From: Coralloluteibacterium thermophilum
Lineage (GTDB): Bacteria; Pseudomonadota; Gammaproteobacteria; Xanthomonadales; Xanthomonadaceae
Direction of reading: 5' to 3'
Length of the DNA: 64,000 nt
Assembly: GCF_042654365.1 (NCBI RefSeq)
Contig: NZ_JBHSGG010000003.1
Span: 1 to 64,000 of the forward strand
The notes under the pieces were generated by a model. That model ran no database searches, was not told the DNA's origin, and saw nothing but the letters and a program-made list of their open reading frames with translations. Below, in pieces: positions 38,763 to 47,554 of this stretch; position 1 is the stretch's first letter; each line of letters begins with the position of its first letter. Made by a program: the position numbers and the translations under genes.

Positions 38763-39362
38763 GTGACCACGCCGCTCCTCGAACAGCTCATCGACGCCCT
38801 GCGCTGCCTGCCGGGCGTCGGCCAGAAGTCGGCGCAGCGCATGGCCTACCACCTGCTGGAGCGCGAGCGCGCCGGCGGCCGCCGTCTCGCCGAGCGGCTG
38901 GCGGAGGCGATGGAGAAGGTCGGGCACTGCGAGCGCTGCCGCGACTTCAGCGAGACGCCGGTGTGCGCGATCTGCGCGAGTCCCGCGCGAGACACGCGCA
39001 CGCTGTGCGTGGTCGAGACCCCGGCCGACCGCCTCGCCATCGAGGCCGCCACCGGCTATCGCGGGCTCTACTTCGTGCTGCAGGGCCGGCTGTCGCCGCT
39101 CGACGGCATCGGCCCGCGCGAACTCGGACTGGACCGGCTGGCCGAGCGGCTGGCGGCGGGCGAGATCGACGAGCTGATCGTCGCCACCAATCCGACCGTC
39201 GAGGGCGAGGCCACCGCGCATTACCTCGCCCAGCTCGCCCGCAGCCACGGCGTACGGCCCAGCCGTCCCGCGCACGGCCTGCCGCTGGGCGGCGAACTGG
39301 AATACACCGACCGCGGCACGCTCGCCCATGCCTTCGGCACGCGTGCCGAGATTCAGCGCTGA
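38763..39362 (+). CDS. recR: Recombination protein RecR
   Basis: RecFOR-pathway clamp loading RecA at gaps, 199 aa. Helix-hairpin-helix LRCLPGVGQKSAQRMAYHLL near residue 12, C4 zinc finger (CERCRDFSETPVCAIC, ~57-72), Toprim domain (LCVVETPADRLAIE, ~80; GELDEL-like region) and C-terminal LPLGGELEYTDRGTLAHAF. The GTG at 38763 gives the family N-terminus (VTTPLLEQLIDALR); sequence upstream in frame is repeat DNA. Confidence 0.95.
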   Translation: MTTPLLEQLIDALRCLPGVGQKSAQRMAYHLLERERAGGRRLAERLAEAMEKVGHCERCRDFSETPVCAICASPARDTRTLCVVETPADRLAIEAATGYRGLYFVLQGRLSPLDGIGPRELGLDRLAERLAAGEIDELIVATNPTVEGEATAHYLAQLARSHGVRPSRPAHGLPLGGELEYTDRGTLAHAFGTRAEIQR

Positions 39363-39429
39363 CGCCGCGCCGGCGGCCGTGGCGATGCCCGCCGTGGCCC
39401 TGGTCCGGCCGTGATGCAGGCATCGGTGC

Positions 39430-40326
39430 TCAGCGCGTGGACTCCCGGCGGACGGCCAGGCGCACGCCGACGGCCGCACAGGCGAAGCCCGCGACCTTGG
39501 CGGGCGTCAGCGGCTCGCCCAGCAGCAGGTAGCCCATCAGGGCGGTGACCGGCGGCACAAGGAAGAACAGGCTGGCGACCCGGCTCGCCGCGCCGCGGCG
39601 GATCAGCAGGAACAGCAGGGCGAAGCCGCCGACCGAGTTCACCAGCACCAGCCAGGCCAGCGGCAGCAGGAAGGCGGCGCCGGGCGTGGCGGCGAAGCCT
39701 TCGTGCCACGCGAGCGGCAGCACGACCAGGGCGGCGGCGCCATGCTGCACCGCCAGTCCCACCCGCATGTCGATCGACGAGGCATGGCGCTTCTGGTAGA
39801 GCGTCCCGACGGCGATGCCGAGCAGGCTGGCCGCCAGCGCCAGCCACGCCACCGGCGGTGTCGCGCCCTCGAGGCCTTCGCCCACCACCAGCAGGACGCC
39901 GGCCAGGCCGATGCCGAGCCCGCACCAGCGCAGGGCGCCGAGGCGCTCCCCGCCGAGGGCCGCGAGCACCGCGACCAGCAGCGGCATGCTGCCGGTGGCC
40001 AGGGCGGCCGCGCCCGCGGTGGCGCCGAGCCGCATCCCGAGATACATGCCGCCGAACTGCACCGCGAGCAGCAGCACACCGGCCACCGCGCTGTGCGCCA
40101 GCGCCCGCGGCGGGCCCCAGAGGGTGCGCGCGGCGGCCGCGACGGCGGCGAAGACCAGCGCCGCCAGGACCAGGCGCAGCAGCAGCGTGGTCATCGGGCC
40201 GGCCTGCGCGATGGCGTGCTTGCCGGCGATGTAGCCCGTGCACCACACCAGCACGAAGGCGATGCCCAGCAGCGCGAGCGGGCGCGTGGCGGAGCCAGCG
40301 GGAGGGGCCGGGGAGTCGGGTCGCAC
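39430..40326 (-). CDS. EamA/DMT-family transporter
   Basis: Inner-membrane protein of 298 aa with about ten hydrophobic segments in two homologous EamA halves (roughly 17-135 and 150-290). Typical elements: GIAFVLVWCTGYIAGKHAI at the N-terminus and ALMGYLLLGEPLTPAKVAGF near the end. DMT exporters move amino acids, amines or drugs; the substrate is not predictable. GTG start. It converges with recR, with 67 bp between stops. Confidence 0.9.
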   Translation of the reverse strand: MRPDSPAPPAGSATRPLALLGIAFVLVWCTGYIAGKHAIAQAGPMTTLLLRLVLAALVFAAVAAAARTLWGPPRALAHSAVAGVLLLAVQFGGMYLGMRLGATAGAAALATGSMPLLVAVLAALGGERLGALRWCGLGIGLAGVLLVVGEGLEGATPPVAWLALAASLLGIAVGTLYQKRHASSIDMRVGLAVQHGAAALVVLPLAWHEGFAATPGAAFLLPLAWLVLVNSVGGFALLFLLIRRGAASRVASLFFLVPPVTALMGYLLLGEPLTPAKVAGFACAAVGVRLAVRRESTR

Positions 40327-40473
40327 GCGCCGTTACGCCGGAGGAGATGCGGTCGATCCTCGCAGGTGGGGCGGCCGCCGGGGATGCGACCAAGGTCGTG
40401 GCCGCGCCGCGACGGTTAACCGCCGCCCGCGCCTGTGCGAGGCTAGGCGGCCCAGTCCCCACCCAGGTCCGCC

Positions 40474-40821
40474 ATGTCCGAAGACACCCTGTTCGCCCGC
40501 ATCATCCGCCGCGAGATTCCCGCCGACATCGTGCACGAGGACGAGCACGTCCTCGGCTTCCGCGACATCGATCCGAAGGCGCCGGTCCACGTGCTGTTCG
40601 TGCCGAAGAAGGCGATCGCGACCATCGACGACATCCAGCCGGAGGACGCGGAGCTGGTCGGGCGGCTGTTCCTGGCCGCGGCGGCCTTCGCGCGGAGGGA
40701 GGGCATCGCGCAGGACGGCTACCGCGTCGTCATGAACTGCCGCGAGCACGGCGGGCAGAGCGTCTACCACATCCACCTGCACCTGCTCGGCGGCCGCCAG
40801 ATGGGCTGGCCGCCGGGCTGA
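40474..40821 (+). CDS. hinT: HIT-family purine nucleoside phosphoramidase
   Basis: Hint-type hydrolase of aminoacyl-AMP or AMP-NH2-like substrates, 115 aa. The HxHxHxx motif appears as VYHIHLHLLGG (near 96-106), with the conserved EHGGQSV before it and IIRREIPADIVHEDEHVLGFRD at the start (in two parts). Monocistronic; converges with slp, with a weak CGCCGG/CCGGCG stem between them (40827-40848). Confidence 0.95.
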   Translation: MSEDTLFARIIRREIPADIVHEDEHVLGFRDIDPKAPVHVLFVPKKAIATIDDIQPEDAELVGRLFLAAAAFARREGIAQDGYRVVMNCREHGGQSVYHIHLHLLGGRQMGWPPG

Positions 40822-40857
40822 CGTGGCGCCGGCGGGTGAGAACCGGCGTGCCGGCCC

Positions 40858-41337
40858 TCACCACCACCAGTAGCCGTAGCGGTACGGGTAGGGCGCGTGG
40901 ATCACCTCGACCTCGCGCCGTTCCGGCCACAGGTAGACCACGTCCGCGGCGACGCGCGGCTGGCGGTAGTCGTACTCGCCGACGCGGCGCGTCTCGAAGC
41001 CATCGATGCGGCCGGTCACCGTGACCGCGCGGCCCTCGGCGAAGACCTCCGGGTCGTAGAACCCGGCGCGGCAGGCGACGAAGCGGCCCGCGCTGCGGTC
41101 GACCTCCCTTGGCCGTCCGCGCGCGTCGAGTTCGCGCCCGACCAGCTCGAAGCACGTGCGCCCCGGCTCCGGCGTCGCGCGCACCAGGGTGCCGCCCCAG
41201 CGGACCAGGTCGCCGACCGCCTCGCGGTGCGCCGCGAGTTCCGGCGACAGCGGCGCGTAGTTTCCCTTGAGCGGCGCCGGCGGCGTGGCGCAGGCGGCCA
41301 GGGCGAGGAGCGGAAGGAGAAGCAGGCGGCGCGGCAT
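40858..41337 (-). CDS. slp: Slp-family outer-membrane lipoprotein
   Basis: Lipoprotein of 159 aa: signal peptide LLLLPLLALAACA with lipobox cysteine near residue 16, then an Slp-type domain (YAPLSPELAAHREAVGDLVRW, VTVTGRIDGFETRRVGEYDY). The C-terminus is Tyr/Trp-rich (YPYRYGYWWW). E. coli Slp is induced by starvation or acid; no comparable signal is seen here. It is the last gene of the moxR-DUF58-transglutaminase set on the minus strand, 33 bp after it. Confidence 0.87.
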   Translation of the reverse strand: MPRRLLLLPLLALAACATPPAPLKGNYAPLSPELAAHREAVGDLVRWGGTLVRATPEPGRTCFELVGRELDARGRPREVDRSAGRFVACRAGFYDPEVFAEGRAVTVTGRIDGFETRRVGEYDYRQPRVAADVVYLWPERREVEVIHAPYPYRYGYWWW

Positions 41338-41370
41338 GGCGGGCTCCGGATGTTCGGGACGGCGGGCTGC

Positions 41371-43308
41371 TCAGCGACGCGGACGGAAGGCGCGGAGGTC
41401 GCGGACGAGGCTGCGGGCGGTTTCGGCGTCGGGCTCGGCGGGAGCGTACTGCCAGGCCGCGAAACGCGCGCTTAGCGCACGGATCGCGTCGGCGTCCGCC
41501 GGATGCAGGGCCGCGGCGCGCCAGCCCCAGCTCAGTGCCGGCTCGTGCGCCGCCTTGGCCGCCGGACCGCGCGCGAAGCGCCCGACGAAGCGCCGCCATG
41601 CGCGCTGCACGGGATCGCGCGGGCGGCCGCGTTCGCGCAGCATCAGCACCAGGCTCACCGCCAGGACCAGTCCGGCGACCGTCGCGAAGACCAGTCCCAC
41701 CTGCCATGCCGAGGCGTGCTCGATGCCGACCGGCCGCAGGATCAGGCTCTGGCGCTGCGCGTTGAAGCCGAGCATCAGGTCGTTCCAGCCGCGCCGGAGC
41801 CAGTCGCCCATGTCGAACACCGGCCGCAGCGCCGCGCCGGCGGTGCCCGGCATGTCGCCCACCGTGTTGAGGATGCGCTCGGGCGCCACCGCTGCCGTCG
41901 GATCGGCGCGTACCCAGCCGCGGCCCTCGATCCAGAACTCGTTCCACGCATGCGCCTCGGACTGCCGCACCAGCCAGTAGTCGCCCAGCGGATTGCGGTA
42001 GCCGCCGACGTAGCCGGTGACCACGCGCGTCGGGATGCCCGCCGCACGCATCAGCACCGCGAAGGCCGAGCTGTAGTGCTCGCAGAACCCGCTGCGGGTG
42101 GAGAACAGGAATTCGTCCACGCTGTCGCGACCGAGCGGCGGCGCGGCCAGGTCGTAGGTGAACTCGCGGTTGAAGAGGTCGAGCGCGCGCTGGATCACGG
42201 CGAGGTCGTCGTCGCCGGCCTCCTCGCGCCAGCGTCGCGCGAGTTCGAGGGCGCGCGGGTTGAAGCCCTCGGGCAGGCGCAGGGCCATGTCGCGCGAGCT
42301 GCGCGAGAGGGTGGCCTCGAAGCGCGCCGGCACGGCCGATTCGAGCGTGTAGCGGGTGACGTCGCGCAGCGGGCGGTCCGCGTAGGGCGAGAGGTCCAGG
42401 CCGAGCCGGCCGCCGTCGGGCGCCGCGAGCGGAAGGTCGAGCGCGAACATGAAGCGGCGGTCGGTGGGCTCCTGGGTGATCTCGTAGCGCAGCGGCGCCT
42501 GCGCGGCCACGACCTCGGGCGAGGCCATGTAGGCGATGCCCTCCCAGCGCGACCACGTCCGGCCGTCGAAATGCCACAGCACCGGCCCCCGCCAGTACAT
42601 CTGCCCGGACGGCGGCGGTGCGCCGAAGAAGCGCACCCGGAACGCGGGGCTGTCGTCCGCCATCAGGTCGATCCACTCCCCCGGCGCCATGCGGTCGTCG
42701 ATGCCGGTCTTGGCGATGGCGTTCTCCGGCACGCCCCACAGCGGCGAGGGCAGGCGCGGGAACAGCCAGAAGCCCGCCATCGCCAGCGGCAGGGCGAGCA
42801 GCATCACCAGCCCGACCGCGCGCAGGCGCGGGGTCACGCCCTGCGGGCCGTCGAGTCCGGCGTCGGCCTCGGCCAGCCGCTGGCTCGCCGCCATCGCGAG
42901 CACCGCCGCCGGAACCGCCAGCAGCAGGGTGATCGGGCCCTGGTCCTGCAGGAAGGCGGCGAACGCGGCGAACAGACCGAAGCCGACCAGGCTGCGGCCG
43001 TCGCGCAGCTGCGCGGTCTCGCCGCACTTGAGCGCGAGCATCGACATCAGCAGCGCGCAGCCGGTGTCGCGGCCGAAGCGGAAGTCGAAGGCGAAGAACA
43101 CCGCGCCGGCGACGGCGAGGGTCATGATCAGGCGCAGCCACGACGGCCACGGCCATCGGAAGGCGCTGAGCGCGCCCAGCAGGCCGATGCCGGCGAGCAC
43201 CAGCGCCAGCCAGGCGGGGAGCAGGCGCAGCAGGGGCAGGGCGCAGGCGGCCGCGGCGGCGAGGCACCAGCGCCGGGTCGGGGCGTCGAGCGGCAGGCGC
43301 GTGCTCAT
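41371..43308 (-). CDS. Transglutaminase TgpA-family membrane protein (DUF3488)
   Basis: Inner-membrane protein of 645 aa. Residues 1-200 contain about six membrane segments, then a periplasmic transglutaminase-like domain with catalytic C409 (TRSGFCEHYSSAF), His (SEAHAWNEFW) and Asp (GWVRADPTAAV), one more membrane segment near 555-575 and a cytoplasmic tail. Pseudomonas aeruginosa TgpA of this type is essential. The start overlaps the DUF58 stop (ATGA at 43305-43308). It works with the neighbouring MoxR ATPase and DUF58 protein in a still poorly defined envelope process. Confidence 0.93.
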   Translation of the reverse strand: MSTRLPLDAPTRRWCLAAAAACALPLLRLLPAWLALVLAGIGLLGALSAFRWPWPSWLRLIMTLAVAGAVFFAFDFRFGRDTGCALLMSMLALKCGETAQLRDGRSLVGFGLFAAFAAFLQDQGPITLLLAVPAAVLAMAASQRLAEADAGLDGPQGVTPRLRAVGLVMLLALPLAMAGFWLFPRLPSPLWGVPENAIAKTGIDDRMAPGEWIDLMADDSPAFRVRFFGAPPPSGQMYWRGPVLWHFDGRTWSRWEGIAYMASPEVVAAQAPLRYEITQEPTDRRFMFALDLPLAAPDGGRLGLDLSPYADRPLRDVTRYTLESAVPARFEATLSRSSRDMALRLPEGFNPRALELARRWREEAGDDDLAVIQRALDLFNREFTYDLAAPPLGRDSVDEFLFSTRSGFCEHYSSAFAVLMRAAGIPTRVVTGYVGGYRNPLGDYWLVRQSEAHAWNEFWIEGRGWVRADPTAAVAPERILNTVGDMPGTAGAALRPVFDMGDWLRRGWNDLMLGFNAQRQSLILRPVGIEHASAWQVGLVFATVAGLVLAVSLVLMLRERGRPRDPVQRAWRRFVGRFARGPAAKAAHEPALSWGWRAAALHPADADAIRALSARFAAWQYAPAEPDAETARSLVRDLRAFRPRR

Positions 43309-44300
43309 GCGGGCGGCAGCAGCGCGAGCGCGCGCAGGCAGGCGTGGCGATGGTCCGGCCCGTGCGCCGGCCCCAGCGTCTCGCGCGGCAGGCGCAGTCG
43401 GTAGCGGGCGCCGGCACGGTCGGCATCGACCACCCAGCGCGCCAGGCGCCGGATGCGCGCTTCGTGCGGGAGAGCCTCCAGCGCGTGCCAGTCGAGCACC
43501 AGCTCGCGCCCCGCGACCTCCTCGTGCTCGCGGACCAGCAGGCGTCCGCTGCGGGCGCTGGGCCGCCAGGCGATGCGCCGGGTGGGGTCGCCGGCACGGT
43601 ACTCGCGCAGGTGGTGGAACTCGTCGCCGAAGGGCGAGCGTCGCTGGGTCGGACGCCCGCCGTCGCCTTCGGGCAGCGGCGGCGCGTTGCTCTCGAGCGC
43701 GGGATAGACGAGCAGGCGCACGTCCGGGCGCAGCCAGCTCCAGGCCCGTGCCAGCCCGAACGGTTGGATGGTCGAGAGCCGGACGCGGCCCGGCGACCAC
43801 CAGCCGCGGGCGGCGGTGGGGAGCGCGAGCGCGACCTCGGTGCGCTCGCCGGGCGCCATCGAGAAGGTGGTGCGGCGCCCGCCGACCAGCAGTTCCAGCC
43901 CGCGGCGCGGTCGCGCAGGCTCGGCCTCGAGGTCCACCCGCAGCTGCAGCGGCTGCCCGGCGTGGACCGGGGCGGCGTGCAGCGCGGCCAGGCGTACTCC
44001 CGACAGCGTGAGCTGCGCCTGGACCAGGCCGTACAGCGCGCTCGCCGACAGCACGAAGGCGAGCAGCAGCGCCGGGTTGTTGTTGTAGTTGAGCGCGCCC
44101 ACCAGCATGGCCAGCAGCAGCGCCGAGACGAAGGTCCCGTAGCCGGTGGGCAGCACGAAGATGCGCCGCCGGTCGAGGCGGAGCGGCAGCGGCTCGACCT
44201 CGCGCGGCCGGTTCCAGCCCAGCCGCGCGAGGCGGTCGCCGAAGCGCTCGACGCCGTCGGCGGTGCCGGCGGCCGGCGCGGGAACGGAGCGGCGCGCCAC
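43305..44300 (-). CDS. DUF58 domain-containing membrane protein
   Basis: 331 aa with two N-terminal membrane segments (near 48-95; GYGTFVSALLLAMLVGAL) and a C-terminal DUF58/vWA-like domain containing the signature GDEFHHLREYRAGDPTRRIAWRPSAR (around 225-250, given here as two parts: GDEFHHLREYRAGDP and RRIAWRPSAR). Genes of this family pair with MoxR ATPases and transglutaminases. GTG start at 44300; no ATG nearby fits. A 186-bp gap containing a dispersed repeat separates it from moxR. Confidence 0.92.
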   Translation of the reverse strand: MARRSVPAPAAGTADGVERFGDRLARLGWNRPREVEPLPLRLDRRRIFVLPTGYGTFVSALLLAMLVGALNYNNNPALLLAFVLSASALYGLVQAQLTLSGVRLAALHAAPVHAGQPLQLRVDLEAEPARPRRGLELLVGGRRTTFSMAPGERTEVALALPTAARGWWSPGRVRLSTIQPFGLARAWSWLRPDVRLLVYPALESNAPPLPEGDGGRPTQRRSPFGDEFHHLREYRAGDPTRRIAWRPSARSGRLLVREHEEVAGRELVLDWHALEALPHEARIRRLARWVVDADRAGARYRLRLPRETLGPAHGPDHRHACLRALALLPPA

Positions 44301-44413
44301 GGCTCAGGGCGCGCGATGCGGTTCGGGGCGAGGGCGGAGCGGCCCGGGCCGCCTCCCCGCGGGTCGGCCGTCCGTGGCATGGCGGGGCAGGACCTGCCCT
44401 GGCGGCCGGCCGG

Positions 44414-44480
44414 GGCTGCGCCCTGCGGCACCGGCTCCGCATCGCCGACGGGCCACGCATCGCGTCTCTAGGTGCATGAC
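44414..44480. repeat. Dispersed ~65-bp repeat, copy B
   Basis: Partner of the copy at 38684-38750. A GGGCAGG/CCTGCCC inverted repeat lies just to its left (44389-44403). It sits in the moxR-DUF58 gap of an otherwise tightly packed operon. Confidence 0.65.
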
Positions 44481-44486
44481 ATGCAC

Positions 44487-45440
44487 TCAGTCGACCGCCA
44501 CCGCCTGAAGGATGTCGCCCGCCAGGCGCGCGCGCTCGTCGGTCTCGGCCTCGGGCACCAGGCGGTGTGCGGCGACCTCGACGAACAGCGCCTGCACGTC
44601 CTCGGGCAGCACGTGGCCGCGCCCGGCGATCAGGGCGCGCGCGCGGGCCGCGCGCAGCAGAGCCAGCCCCGCGCGCGGCGACAGCCCCACGCGCACGCCC
44701 GGCTGCGTGCGGCTGCGCGCGAGCAGCGCCTGCACGTAGGCGACCAGGGCCTCGCGCGTGGGCATGGCGGCGGCCGCGTCGCGCAGCGCCAGCACCCGCT
44801 CGGGCGCGAGCACCGGCATCGCCTGGGCGATCAGCGCACGGCGGTCGGTGCCGGCGAGCATCTCGCGCTCCGCCTCCGCGTCCGGATAGCCCAGGTGCAG
44901 GCGCAGCAGGAAGCGGTCGAGCTGCGAGTCCGGCAGCGGGAAGGTGCCGGACAGGTCGACCGGGTTCTGCGTGGCGATCACGAAGAACGGGCGCGGCAGC
45001 GGGTGCGAGATGCCGTCGACCGTCACCTGGTACTCCGCCATCGCCTCCAGCAGTGCGCTCTGGGTGCGCGGCGGGGCGCGGTTGATCTCGTCGGCCAGCA
45101 GCAGCTGGGTGAACACCGGCCCGGCGTGGAAGCGGAACGCGCCGGTCGCCTGGTCGTAGATGGAGACGCCGAGGATGTCCGAGGGCAGCAGGTCGGCGGT
45201 GAACTGCATGCGCTGGAAGTCCAGCCCCAGCGTCGCCGCCAGCCCGCGGGCGAGGGTGGTCTTGCCGAGGCCGGGCAGGTCCTCGATCAGCAGGTGGCCA
45301 TCGGCCAGCAGGGCGACGAAGGCGAGATCCACCTCGCGCGCCTTGCCCAGCACCAGGCCGTTGACCTGTGCGATGGCGGCGTCGAGGGCGGCGCGGTCGG
45401 CGTCGGTTAGGATGGCTGCGGTCCGTACCTGTGCGTGCAT
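44487..45440 (-). CDS. MoxR-family AAA+ ATPase
   Basis: Chaperone-like AAA+ protein of 317 aa. Walker A EDLPGLGKTTLARGLA (near residue 55), Walker B FTQLLLADEINRAPPRTQ (~108), sensor 1 FFVIATQNPVDLSGT (~150), and the C-terminal lid domain. MoxR proteins are thought to insert metal or remodel partner vWA proteins; the downstream DUF58 gene is the expected partner. Diverges from the GT39 gene. Confidence 0.93.
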   Translation of the reverse strand: MHAQVRTAAILTDADRAALDAAIAQVNGLVLGKAREVDLAFVALLADGHLLIEDLPGLGKTTLARGLAATLGLDFQRMQFTADLLPSDILGVSIYDQATGAFRFHAGPVFTQLLLADEINRAPPRTQSALLEAMAEYQVTVDGISHPLPRPFFVIATQNPVDLSGTFPLPDSQLDRFLLRLHLGYPDAEAEREMLAGTDRRALIAQAMPVLAPERVLALRDAAAAMPTREALVAYVQALLARSRTQPGVRVGLSPRAGLALLRAARARALIAGRGHVLPEDVQALFVEVAAHRLVPEAETDERARLAGDILQAVAVD

Positions 45441-45617
45441 GCGGGCTGCCGGCGTGATGATGGATCGGGATTAGAACGTGTTATCGATGCTGCGACCAAC
45501 TCCCGATCGGGCCGGCCCGTCTGTCCGCCCCCGCGCCGGCCGTTCCGTCGGTCCGTGCGGCATGCCCGTACGCCAGGCATCGCGGCCGGGTGCCGGCGCA
45601 GGCCACGGCGGGCTGCG

Positions 45618-47513
45618 ATGACCGGCATCGGGCTGCGGCGCGACGCAGCGGGTCGGGCCTTCCTGGTGCTCTGCGCGCTGGTGTTCGCGGCCAAGGTCGC
45701 GCTCGCCTCGACCCTGCCCCTGTTCGGCGACGAGGCCTTCTACTGGCAGGAGAGCCGGCATCCGGCCTGGGCCTATTCCGACCTGCCGGGCGCCACTGCC
45801 TGGCTGGTGTGGCTGGGCACCGCCGTCGGCGGCGATACCCTCCTGGGCGTGCGCTGGCCGTTCCTGCTGATGGGGGCCGCCATTCCCTTCCTGGTCGCGC
45901 GCATCGCCGCCCAGCTCGGCGGCGATGCGGCCGGCGCACGGGCGGGGGCGCTGGCCCTGCTGCTCCCGCTCTCCGGCACGCTGGGCGTGCTGGCGCTGCC
46001 GGACGTGCCGATGACCTTCGCCGCCATGCTCTGTCTGGATGCGGGCGCGCGCCTGCTGCGCGGCGTGACCCCCGGGGCCTGCGCCGAGCTCGCCGCCGGG
46101 CTGGCCCTCGGTGCGCTGGCGCACTACCGCTTCGCCCTGGTGGTGGTCGCCGGCGCGACCGCGCTCCTGCTCTCGCGCGAGGGGCGGGCCGCGCTGCGCG
46201 ATCCGCGCGTGTGGACGGCGGTCGCGATCGGCGCGGTCGCCTGGATTCCGCTGCTGGCCTGGAACCTGCAGCACGGCGACGTCGGGCTGCGTTTCCAGCT
46301 CGTCGACCGCCACCCGTGGCGCCTGCACGCCGGCGGCGCGCTGTTTCCGTTCGTGCAGCTGGTCTTCGTGACGCCGCTGCTGTGCGTCGCCCTGGTCGTG
46401 GCGCTGCGCGACGCATGGCGTGGGCGCGGCGAGGCGCTGCACGCCTACCTGCTCGGCGCCGGCGCGGTTCCGGTGCTGGGCTACGGCGTGCTGGGCTTCT
46501 TCGCCGACACCGAGCGGGTGAGCTTCCACTGGGCGCTGCCCGGCTGGCTGGCCCTGCTGGCCCTGGCCCCTGCGGTGCTCGCGCGCTGGCCGCGCGGCTG
46601 GCGCCGCGCCACCTGGGCCGTGGCCGGCCTGGGCCTCGCGGTGGCGCTGGGCTACCTGCTCGCGGCGGCGAGCCCGGCGCTGCGCGCGCGCCTGGCGGGC
46701 ACCACCGTGTATCCCGACAACTTCGCCGGCTGGCGCGACGTGGCCGCCGAGGTGGACGCGGCGCTGGAGCGCCTGCCGCCGGAGACCCGGCTGGTGGTCG
46801 ACAACTTCATGCTGGCCGCCCAGCTCGGCTTCGCGCGCGGCGACGGCGGCGTCGAGGTCCTCGACCATCCGCTCAACCACAAGCACGGGCGCGCGCCGCA
46901 GCTGGCGCTGTGGGACCACGTGGTCACTGCCATCGACCGCCGCGAGGGCCCGGTGCTGCTGGCGGTGGAGGACACTGCGCAGTCGCCGCGCCTGCGCCTC
47001 GACTGGTACGGACACCTGTGCGCCGTCGCCGGCATCGACGTGCCGCCGCAGGTGCTGAACGTCGACGGTGGCCGCAAGCGCTTCCTGCTGTTCCCGCTGC
47101 CGGCGCGCGCACAGGCGACGCCGGCGGCCTGCGTGCTGCCGGCCCTGGCCTGGATCGACGTACCGGCGCCCGGCGCACGCGTGGGCCGGCGCTTCGGCGT
47201 CGCCGGCTGGGCGTTCAAGGACGGCGCCGGCATCGCGCGCGTCGAGATCCTGCTCGACGGCGAGCCGGTCGCCGAGGCCGCCTACGGCGCGGCCGCCCCG
47301 CACGTCGCCGAGTTCTGGCGGACCTCCAGCGACCCTGCGCACCCGGACGTCGGCTTCGCCGGCGAGGTGGACGTCGGCGAGCGGCCGGACGGCGCCTACC
47401 GCCTCGGCGTGCGCCTGCACGGCAGGGACGGCAGCAGCGAGGACTGGCCGGAGCAGGTGGTCGTGGTCGAGGGCGGCGAGGCCGGGCCTGCCGGGACGCA
47501 CCGGCGCGACTGA
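45618..47513 (+). CDS. GT39-family membrane glycosyltransferase with C-terminal Ig-like domain
   Basis: ArnT/PMT-like transferase using polyprenyl-phosphate sugars, 631 aa. The first periplasmic loop has the family's acidic motif FGDEAFYWQESRHPAWAYSD (near residue 36), followed by about ten more membrane segments to ~360, a periplasmic domain (365-540), and a C-terminal beta-sandwich (about 545-625: GWAFKDGAGIARVEILLDGE) of the Ig-like type found in many bacterial surface proteins. Acceptor unknown: lipid A or protein are both possible. ATG at 45618 chosen for the short cytoplasmic start; in-frame sequence upstream is not conserved. Confidence 0.88.
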   Translation: MTGIGLRRDAAGRAFLVLCALVFAAKVALASTLPLFGDEAFYWQESRHPAWAYSDLPGATAWLVWLGTAVGGDTLLGVRWPFLLMGAAIPFLVARIAAQLGGDAAGARAGALALLLPLSGTLGVLALPDVPMTFAAMLCLDAGARLLRGVTPGACAELAAGLALGALAHYRFALVVVAGATALLLSREGRAALRDPRVWTAVAIGAVAWIPLLAWNLQHGDVGLRFQLVDRHPWRLHAGGALFPFVQLVFVTPLLCVALVVALRDAWRGRGEALHAYLLGAGAVPVLGYGVLGFFADTERVSFHWALPGWLALLALAPAVLARWPRGWRRATWAVAGLGLAVALGYLLAAASPALRARLAGTTVYPDNFAGWRDVAAEVDAALERLPPETRLVVDNFMLAAQLGFARGDGGVEVLDHPLNHKHGRAPQLALWDHVVTAIDRREGPVLLAVEDTAQSPRLRLDWYGHLCAVAGIDVPPQVLNVDGGRKRFLLFPLPARAQATPAACVLPALAWIDVPAPGARVGRRFGVAGWAFKDGAGIARVEILLDGEPVAEAAYGAAAPHVAEFWRTSSDPAHPDVGFAGEVDVGERPDGAYRLGVRLHGRDGSSEDWPEQVVVVEGGEAGPAGTHRRD

Positions 47514-47554
47514 ACGCCTGTCGCGGACGCGCGGCGTGGATCTCGTCGCCGCGC

